Positions 58,452-64,000 of a DNA stretch of 64,000 nucleotides are shown one piece after another. The number at the start of each line of letters is the position of its first letter. Positions within the stretch are counted from its first letter, which is position 1. Both the position numbers and the translations under genes were made by a program. The notes under the pieces were generated by a model. The model was not told where the DNA came from. It did not search any database and was given only the letters and a program-made list of their open reading frames with translations. Source of the DNA: Chryseobacterium sp. CY350 (lineage in GTDB: Bacteria; Bacteroidota; Bacteroidia; Flavobacteriales; Weeksellaceae); the NCBI RefSeq assembly GCF_027945075.1, contig NZ_CP116034.1, forward strand, positions 3,410,001-3,474,000, given 5' to 3'.

Positions 58452-59105
58452 ATGAACAAAAAAGTAGCAGTAATCGGAGCCACAGGTTTCGTAGGAAAAC
58501 AAGTCGTTAATGAATTATCTAACAGAGGATACGAAGTTAATGCCATCGCTAGAGACGGCTCTAAAGTCGAGGCCAAAGACAATGTAAAAGCCATTAGTGC
58601 AGATGTAAATAATGTGGAAGAGTTTGCAAAAGTTCTTGAGGGTAATGATGCGGTAATCAACACTTTCAATCCTGGATGGACGAACCCAAATCTTTATGAT
58701 GATTTTTTGAACGGAAGTAAAAATATCGAAAAAGCGGTAGAGCAATCTGGCGTTAAAAGATTTATTACCGTTGGCGGAGCAGGAAGTTTATTTATCGACG
58801 GAAATCAATTGGTTGATGACCCAGATTTTCCTGCAGATATTAAACCGGGAGCAACAGCGGCAAGAGATTACTTAAATATAATTAAACAAAACAATATTTT
58901 AGACTGGACGTTTTTCAGCCCCGCAATCGAAATGCATCAGGGAACAACAGGCGTGAGAACAGGGAAATACAGAACATCTTTAGAATCGCCTGTTTTTGAT
59001 GAGAATGGAAGAAGTATTCTCTCTGTAGAAGATGTTGCTGTAGCTTTGGTAGACGAATTAGAACAAAACAACCATATTCGTGAGCGTTTTACAGCTGCTT
59101 ACTAA
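58452..59105 (+). CDS. NAD(P)H-binding protein (YwnB/NmrA-like atypical SDR)
   Basis: The 217-residue protein has an N-terminal Rossmann motif VAVIGATGFVGKQVVNEL and the atypical-SDR features ADVNNVEEF, INTFNPGW and RFITVGGAGSLF. No catalytic YxxxK is present, as is usual for NmrA/YwnB-like proteins. It follows an Rrf2 regulator and shares its operator. In Bacillus, YwnA/YwnB form a comparable regulator-target pair, from general knowledge. It is probably a quinone or aldehyde reductase or a redox sensor. Confidence 0.85.
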   Translation: MNKKVAVIGATGFVGKQVVNELSNRGYEVNAIARDGSKVEAKDNVKAISADVNNVEEFAKVLEGNDAVINTFNPGWTNPNLYDDFLNGSKNIEKAVEQSGVKRFITVGGAGSLFIDGNQLVDDPDFPADIKPGATAARDYLNIIKQNNILDWTFFSPAIEMHQGTTGVRTGKYRTSLESPVFDENGRSILSVEDVAVALVDELEQNNHIRERFTAAY

Positions 59106-59125
59106 TTTTTTTCTTGATTTATATA

Positions 59126-59160
59126 AAGTTTCGGGGCACCAAAGGCCCCGAAACTATTTT
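59126..59160. terminator. Bidirectional terminator
   Basis: AGTTTCGGGG pairs perfectly with CCCCGAAACT around CACCAAAGG, with a T-run on the plus strand, between convergent genes. Confidence 0.85.
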
Positions 59161-59174
59161 TATTGATTAAAATG

Positions 59175-60197
59175 TTACAAATTCATAAACAACTTCGGAT
59201 TTACCGGAGTATTGTTTTTGTGAACCTCATAATGCAAATGCGGACCTGTAGAACGACCGGAATTGCCTGATTTTGCGATTACTTGCCCCACTTTTACTTT
59301 ATCATTTGTCTTTGCAACCAATTTTGATAAATGTCCGTAGAGTGTTGCCAAACCATTTCCGTGAGAAACGATCACACAATTTCCGTAACCTCCTTTTTGT
59401 CCTGAAAAGATAACGGTTCCCGCAGCGGTTGCGATAACATCTGATCCAAAAGGAACGGCGATGTCCAGACCTTTGTGATACTGCATTTGATCAGCTTCAG
59501 CAGGCGGATTGTTTTTCTCAACCGGAGTTTTTGATGCAACAGCAACAGCAGATTGAGGAGAAGTGGAAGGCACAGAAGCTACTGGTTCGGTTTTCGCTTT
59601 TGGCGTCACCATCACTTTTACTTCGCGCTTGTTACCGTAACTGTCGGTTAATTCAAGAATTTTCTCGTATGGTTCAGCTTTTACTTCAGGTTTCGGGCTG
59701 GCTGCAACTGTTGTCGGTTTTGCACTTGCGGTTGGTTTTACAGAAGCATATACCGTTTTGAACGGAATAGGATTTTTTCTGATTCCGAAATTTGATGAAA
59801 TATAACCCTCAGTAGGCATTCCCAAAGGAACCTGCTGCAGTTTTTTCTGAAGATCCATCAAATATTGGCTATATCTGTTGGATTGTTTTGCAAGATAAAT
59901 TGAGTTTGATATACTGTCGTTATCAAGAATCATCAATTTTTCGCTCTTAATGTCTTTAGATTTTAAAAACGAATTAAGCTGTCCTACCGTTTGGTCGACC
60001 AAACCCAGATCTGTTTTCATTTTCAAATAATCTACGCTGTCTTTTTCTGTATTTATTTTTACCAGATTGACTTCATAATTTTTATCATCTTTACCAGAAT
60101 ACAATTTAGCAATAAAAATACTTTGTGCAAAAACGATCATTAACAGTCCTGCTATCAGGATGTTTACTTTCTTTTTGCTTCCTAAAAATCTCTTCAT
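59175..60197 (-). CDS. M23 family cell-wall peptidase (LytM domain)
   Basis: The 340-residue protein has an N-terminal membrane anchor (about residues 10-30), a periplasmic coiled region, a low-complexity Lys/Pro/Ala/Thr-rich stretch around residues 155-235, and a C-terminal LytM domain. Zn ligands are visible in QYHKGLDIAVPFG (His and Asp) and PHLHYEVH (HxH). It should cleave peptidoglycan cross-links or regulate amidases. The gene is transcribed alone. Confidence 0.9.
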   Translation of the reverse strand: MKRFLGSKKKVNILIAGLLMIVFAQSIFIAKLYSGKDDKNYEVNLVKINTEKDSVDYLKMKTDLGLVDQTVGQLNSFLKSKDIKSEKLMILDNDSISNSIYLAKQSNRYSQYLMDLQKKLQQVPLGMPTEGYISSNFGIRKNPIPFKTVYASVKPTASAKPTTVAASPKPEVKAEPYEKILELTDSYGNKREVKVMVTPKAKTEPVASVPSTSPQSAVAVASKTPVEKNNPPAEADQMQYHKGLDIAVPFGSDVIATAAGTVIFSGQKGGYGNCVIVSHGNGLATLYGHLSKLVAKTNDKVKVGQVIAKSGNSGRSTGPHLHYEVHKNNTPVNPKLFMNL

Positions 60198-60390
60198 TTT
60201 TCTTTCTTAGAATTAAATACCGTTTTAAGGGTGCAAATTTAGTTAAAAATAAATTTTAAGAATTATTTTAAGTTAAATTCTGAAATATTCTATATTTAAC
60301 GGAATTTTTTTGATTTAATTGTGTGAGAATGTTAATTTTATAGGATTAAGGATTATGAGATTTATAACCTCTCTTATTTCTTTGTTTTAA

Positions 60391-60398
60391 TATATTTG
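60391..60398 (+). promoter_or_regulatory. Promoter -7 element before gpsA
   Basis: TATATTTG matches TAnnTTTG 17 bases before the gpsA start. Confidence 0.45.
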
Positions 60399-60415
60399 CA
60401 ATTCAGACTTTAATT

Positions 60416-61456
60416 ATGGCAAAAAAGAAATCAATTTCAGAATCTTCAAACCCGAAAAAGACTAAAAAGGATATTTCCGTAGGTGTCGTAGGAAGTGGAA
60501 GTTTTGCAACAGCGATCGTGAAAATGCTCGTAGAAAACTGTAAAACAGTGCATTGGTGCGTAAGAAGCGAATTTGTGAAAGGTGCTATTGAACTTCGTGG
60601 TCACAACCCAACATATCTTACAGCTGTTAATTTTAATCTTAAAAATTTAAAGCTTACTACTGATATTAACGAACTTGTTTCTGCTTGCGATGTGGTGGTT
60701 TTGGCAACTCCGTCTATTTATTTGTCAGATACGATGGATAAAATGACGTGTGAGTACAAGGACAAAATTTTTGTTTCTGCGATTAAAGGGATTATTCCAA
60801 AAGTGAATGATGTCGTGGCGCATTATCTTAAAGAAGAATTTCAGATTGGTTTCAGAAATCAGGCAGTTATTGCAGGACCCTGTCACGCAGAAGAAGTAGC
60901 GATGGAAAGACTTTCTTATCTTACGGTGGCGACTGTGGAAGACGAAACTTCAGATAAATTAGTGGGAATTTTTAATTCAGACTTTATAAAAGTCAATTCC
61001 AGCAAAGATATTTTAGGAAACGAATACAGCGCAATTCTTAAAAATATTTTCGCGATCGGAGCAGGTATTGCAAGCGGTTTAGGCTACGGAGACAACTTTA
61101 CCGCAGTTTTTGTGTCCAACGCGATCCGTGAAATGGAAACCTTCCTTGAAGCAATCTACGAAGCTCCGAGAGATGTCAACGAAAGCGCATATTTGGGAGA
61201 TTTGCTTGTAACGGCATATTCATTATTCTCAAGAAACAGAAATTTAGGAAACCTCATCGGAAAAGGATATACAGTGAAATCAGCCATTCAGTCGATGAAC
61301 ATGGTGGCAGAAGGATATTATGCAGCAGATTCTATTTATAAAACGGCTAGACAGAAAAATCTTGAATTACCAATCATTGACACGATTTATGCGATTTTAT
61401 ATGAAGGCAAAAATGCAGAAAAGCAATTCAAAAAACTAACTGCAAAACTGAATTAA
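60416..61456 (+). CDS. gpsA: NAD(P)-dependent glycerol-3-phosphate dehydrogenase (GpsA)
   Basis: The enzyme reduces dihydroxyacetone phosphate to sn-glycerol-3-phosphate for phospholipid synthesis. The 346-residue protein has a basic N-terminal extension, the Rossmann motif VGVVGSGSFATAIVK, VVLATPSIYL, the substrate loop SAIKGI and AGPCHAEEV, and the catalytic Lys in EYSAILKNIFAIGAG. The family assignment is unambiguous. It is followed by a terminator and a gene-free 368-base spacer. Confidence 0.93.
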   Translation: MAKKKSISESSNPKKTKKDISVGVVGSGSFATAIVKMLVENCKTVHWCVRSEFVKGAIELRGHNPTYLTAVNFNLKNLKLTTDINELVSACDVVVLATPSIYLSDTMDKMTCEYKDKIFVSAIKGIIPKVNDVVAHYLKEEFQIGFRNQAVIAGPCHAEEVAMERLSYLTVATVEDETSDKLVGIFNSDFIKVNSSKDILGNEYSAILKNIFAIGAGIASGLGYGDNFTAVFVSNAIREMETFLEAIYEAPRDVNESAYLGDLLVTAYSLFSRNRNLGNLIGKGYTVKSAIQSMNMVAEGYYAADSIYKTARQKNLELPIIDTIYAILYEGKNAEKQFKKLTAKLN

Positions 61457-61478
61457 GTTTTAACAAAAGCATAAAGGA

Positions 61479-61510
61479 ACATCAGTAATTTATTTGCTGA
61501 TGTTTTTTTA
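61479..61510 (+). terminator. Terminator after gpsA
   Basis: ACATCAG pairs with CTGATGT around an AT loop and is followed by T7. Confidence 0.8.
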
Positions 61511-61559
61511 TGTCTAGTAATCAATAAATTAATCCATCGTCTTACTTCAATAAACGAAG

Positions 61560-61627
61560 CGGCTTAGTCTGTCTTAAATTATGTACAACTAAATTAAAAA
61601 AAACTTTGTCTGCCTTTGCGATAGAGA
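61560..61627. repeat. Partial dispersed repeat A, copy 6
   Basis: Only the right-hand block, AAAAAAACTTTGTCTGCCTTTGCGAT, resembles repeat A; the core AACGCCTTTGCG is lost. The remainder of the gpsA-mqo spacer (61457-61824) holds nothing else I recognise. Confidence 0.4.
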
Positions 61628-61824
61628 ACAGATCATCCTATTAATCATTTTAAAATATAGTCCTTGGTGAAAAAATCTCCAAAATCTGCGAGAAAACAAA
61701 TCTAAAATTAACAAATCTAAATGATTAAAAGTTAAATTTCCGAACTGAAAATATCAATGTTAAAAATCATTAAACACCCATTTAATAAAAAACTTTTCCC
61801 GAAATTCGTAGTAAATTTCAACGT

Positions 61825-63330
61825 ATGCCAAATACAATTTTAAGCAGAACACCAAAACCAAAATATGATGTTGTTTTAATCGGAGGCGGAATTATGAGCG
61901 CCACTTTAGCAACTTTACTTCATGAATTTGACCCGAATTTAAATATAGCAATCTTCGAAAGATTAGGAAGATTTGCCAAAGAAAGCACTGCCGCGTGGAA
62001 TAATGCAGGAACCGGACATTCAGCTTTCTGCGAATTGAATTATACACCAGAAAATGAAGACGGAACAATAGATATTTCTAAAGCTGAGAAAATCGCCGAG
62101 CAGTTCGAGATTTCCAAACAATTCTGGTCTTATCTTATTGATAAAAAATACATTTCGACGCCCACAGATTTTATCAACACTTGTGCGCATATGAGTTTGG
62201 TATTTGGTGAAAAAGATGCTGAATATCTTAAAAAACGCCATGAAGCGATGAAAGATTCGCCGTTGTTTTCTGCTATGAAATTCTCGACGGATCACGATCA
62301 GTTAAGAGAATGGATTCCTTTGGTGATGAGCAAACGAAATAATGCAGAAGTTCTCGCAGCCACAAAAATGGATTTGGGAACCGATGTAAATTTCGGAAGT
62401 TTAACCAGAAAAATGGGAAGACATTTATTAGAAGATTCAAACGTTGAGGTATTTCTTTACCACGAGGTTAAAGATATTGATCCCAGAAGCGACGGAAAGT
62501 GGGAAATGAAAGTGAAAGACAGGATTCACAGTCACAAGCAGGAAGTTGTTGCAGATTTTGTTTTTATCGGTGCGGGCGGTTATGCTTTACCGTTATTGGA
62601 AAGTTCAGATATCAAGGAGAGTGAAGGTTACGGAGGCTTCCCGGTTTCAGGAGAATGGCTGGTTACGCACAATCCTGAATTAGTAGAAAAACATCAGGCA
62701 AAAGTTTATACTCAGGCAACGGTAGATGCGCCGCCAATGTCTGTTCCGCATTTAGATTTAAGGATTATCGATGGTAAAAAAGCATTGTTATTCGGACCGT
62801 TTGCAGGATTTTCAACTAAATTTTTAAAAGAAGGAAATTATCTTGATTTACCGGCAAGTGTCAACACAAAAAATATAAAATCGCTTTTCGGAGCTTGGTG
62901 GCATAATATTCCGCTGACGAAATATCTTGTACAACAGGTTGCGATGACAAAAGCGCAGAGAATTCAGCATTTAAGAGAGTTTGTAAAAGATGCGAAAGAA
63001 GAAGACTGGGAACTGAAAGTTGCCGGGCAGCGGGTACAGGTGATTAAAAAAGATGATCAACTTGGCGGAAAATTGGAATTCGGAACCGAGGTCGTAGTCA
63101 ATAAACAGGGAACAATTGCTTCTTTGTTAGGTGCGTCTCCTGGAGCTTCTACGGCAGTTTATGCAATGGTGAATGTCCTGGAAAAATGTTTCCGTGAGAA
63201 AATTAACGGTGAATGGAAAGAAAAACTTTTAGAAATGATTCCTTCATATGGACAAAAATTAGCCGAAAATCCTGAACTTACCGAAAAAGTAAGAGCGTAC
63301 AGCAAAGAAAAATTAGAACTCAAATATTAA
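61825..63330 (+). CDS. mqo: Malate:quinone oxidoreductase (Mqo)
   Basis: This peripheral membrane flavoprotein oxidises malate to oxaloacetate and passes electrons to quinone. The 501-residue protein begins with the FAD-binding VVLIGGGIMSATLATLLHEF, followed by ERLGRFAKESTAAWNNAGTG, which is diagnostic of Mqo. Further conserved parts are FIGAGGYALPLLE, GGFPVSGEWLV and LLGASPGASTAVYAM. It substitutes for or complements malate dehydrogenase in the TCA cycle. Confidence 0.95.
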   Translation: MPNTILSRTPKPKYDVVLIGGGIMSATLATLLHEFDPNLNIAIFERLGRFAKESTAAWNNAGTGHSAFCELNYTPENEDGTIDISKAEKIAEQFEISKQFWSYLIDKKYISTPTDFINTCAHMSLVFGEKDAEYLKKRHEAMKDSPLFSAMKFSTDHDQLREWIPLVMSKRNNAEVLAATKMDLGTDVNFGSLTRKMGRHLLEDSNVEVFLYHEVKDIDPRSDGKWEMKVKDRIHSHKQEVVADFVFIGAGGYALPLLESSDIKESEGYGGFPVSGEWLVTHNPELVEKHQAKVYTQATVDAPPMSVPHLDLRIIDGKKALLFGPFAGFSTKFLKEGNYLDLPASVNTKNIKSLFGAWWHNIPLTKYLVQQVAMTKAQRIQHLREFVKDAKEEDWELKVAGQRVQVIKKDDQLGGKLEFGTEVVVNKQGTIASLLGASPGASTAVYAMVNVLEKCFREKINGEWKEKLLEMIPSYGQKLAENPELTEKVRAYSKEKLELKY

Positions 63331-63426
63331 AATATCAGTAATGGGTGGTGAGTAATATGTAATTTGACGGAATTTTTTATTTCTCGTTGCCAATTACTTA
63401 TCACCAATTATCATTACCCATCAACC

Positions 63427-63825
63427 ATGGAGGAAGTAGTCGTAAAACCCATCATCGCAAAAGAATTACTGGAATCTCTTCAGACCAAAATTGAGGAAGA
63501 GAAACAGGTGATCGTGCATTGCTGTTTTCCGGCATCACCGTTTTTGGGAAATCTGATCAGAATCTGGAATACCACGTACCTTCTTGATAATCATTCAAGT
63601 CACAAAAGCAAACTGATTCATGCTGAAAATATTACGATTTATCCGAACTGGACGGTAGTTCCATTTATGAAAGATTTTTGGTTTACTTTAGTTTTTTCGG
63701 GTCTTCCGAAAGATTGTACAAGCTTCGATTTTAAAGAAGTTATTCCCGAAGAAGGCGGTTTTTTCGTGAATTCTATTAAGAGAAACGGATCAGATATTTA
63801 CAGAATTAAAATCTCAGAAGAGTAA
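63427..63825 (+). CDS. Hypothetical protein
   Basis: The 132-residue protein is taken from the ATG at 63427, since the upstream TTG at 63364 adds residues unlike a real N-terminus. It is alpha/beta with the strand VIVHCCFPASPFLG near the start and several aromatic residues. I do not recognise a family. It lies about 100 bases after mqo, and its stop abuts the next start, so the two downstream genes are likely co-transcribed. Confidence 0.65.
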   Translation: MEEVVVKPIIAKELLESLQTKIEEEKQVIVHCCFPASPFLGNLIRIWNTTYLLDNHSSHKSKLIHAENITIYPNWTVVPFMKDFWFTLVFSGLPKDCTSFDFKEVIPEEGGFFVNSIKRNGSDIYRIKISEE

Positions 63826-64000
63826 ATGAAAAAGCATATCTTATTTTTACTTTTGCTATTTCCTCTGCTTGTGTTTTCTCAGAAAAATAAACAGCAGTCG
63901 AAGGAGATTCAGGAAATTAAAAAGTTTCAGTCAGATTTAAACAAAGAATATTTAGATCCAAAAGAAACACCTTTGAGAGATGATAATTTTGCTAAATTTA
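63826..64000 (+). CDS. Exported DUF1684-like protein (partial, runs off the window)
   Basis: The first 58 residues are visible. A signal peptide (MKKHILFLLLLFPLLVFSQ) is followed by KFQSDLNKEYLDPKETPLRD, which resembles the start of DUF1684 proteins from Bacteroidota. The ATG directly follows the stop of the preceding gene. The gene continues beyond 64000. Confidence 0.7.
   Translation, partial: MKKHILFLLLLFPLLVFSQKNKQQSKEIQEIKKFQSDLNKEYLDPKETPLRDDNFAKF

Overview
The window looks like a chromosome segment of a Bacteroidota bacterium of the Flavobacteriia, most likely Chryseobacterium or a close relative. The base composition is AT-rich. Promoters show the Bacteroidota -7 element TAnnTTTG, and one has a clean TTTG-N19-TAnnTTTG. 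The gene families and several families of short dispersed intergenic repeats fit that group. The genus is inference from composition and protein style; no rRNA gene is present.

Region 1 (1-10.4 kb) is a plus-strand hexuronate catabolism cluster: kduI, kduD, uxaC, kdgK, eda, a hexuronate MFS importer, uxaB and uxaA. Pectin-derived unsaturated uronates (KduI/KduD) and galacturonate (UxaC/UxaB/UxaA) converge on 2-keto-3-deoxygluconate, which KdgK and Eda convert to pyruvate and glyceraldehyde-3-phosphate. The mannonate branch (uxuA/uxuB) is absent. A LacI-type operator precedes kduI.

Region 2 (10.4-17.2 kb) is accessory. It holds a hypothetical protein, an XRE-like remnant, a 21-bp periodic array, four complete and one half copy of a 190-bp inverted-repeat element (two of them flank a DUF559 nuclease-like gene), an HxlR/SDR/SnoaL-like module and a LacI regulator. 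Region 3 (17.3-23.9 kb) has a Na+/H+ antiporter and the xylose genes xylE-like, xylA and xylB. Region 4 (24.2-35.4 kb) has a decayed DUF434-like gene, TatD, a purine nucleoside phosphorylase and a tightly overlapping operon matching the MoxR-vWA-beta-propeller ternary system.

Region 5 (35.5-46.0 kb) is the most unusual part. It combines a Ro60/TROVE protein, two DEDDh exonucleases, a YkuK-like RNase H-fold protein, a RimK-like ATP-grasp protein, deletion-damaged R2K-like ATP-grasp and RNA ligase genes, and two arrays of tRNAs, tRNA-like RNAs and structured RNAs. The RNAs include three Y-RNA-like stem-loops, three covarying copies of one structured element, and tRNA-like RNAs whose anticodon arm is replaced by a large insert. 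Four transcription units (25.4, 40.4, 42.3 and 45.2 kb) share an unusual promoter, TGCGnA-N7-TGCGnA-N9-TAnnTTTG, with no -33 TTTG. This suggests one RNA-repair or Ro regulon.

Region 6 (46.0-54.0 kb) has two helix-turn-helix orphans, a 1-kb gene-free stretch and a Ter stress operon (HAD, phosphoribosyltransferase-like, TerD, TelA, hypothetical, TerD, TerC). Region 7 (54-64 kb) is mostly ordinary: a catalase-like protein, an FKBP, an XRE membrane protein, a serine hydrolase, an Rrf2 regulator with a matching operator at its likely target, an M23 peptidase, GpsA, Mqo and a partial DUF1684-like lipoprotein or secreted protein at the edge.
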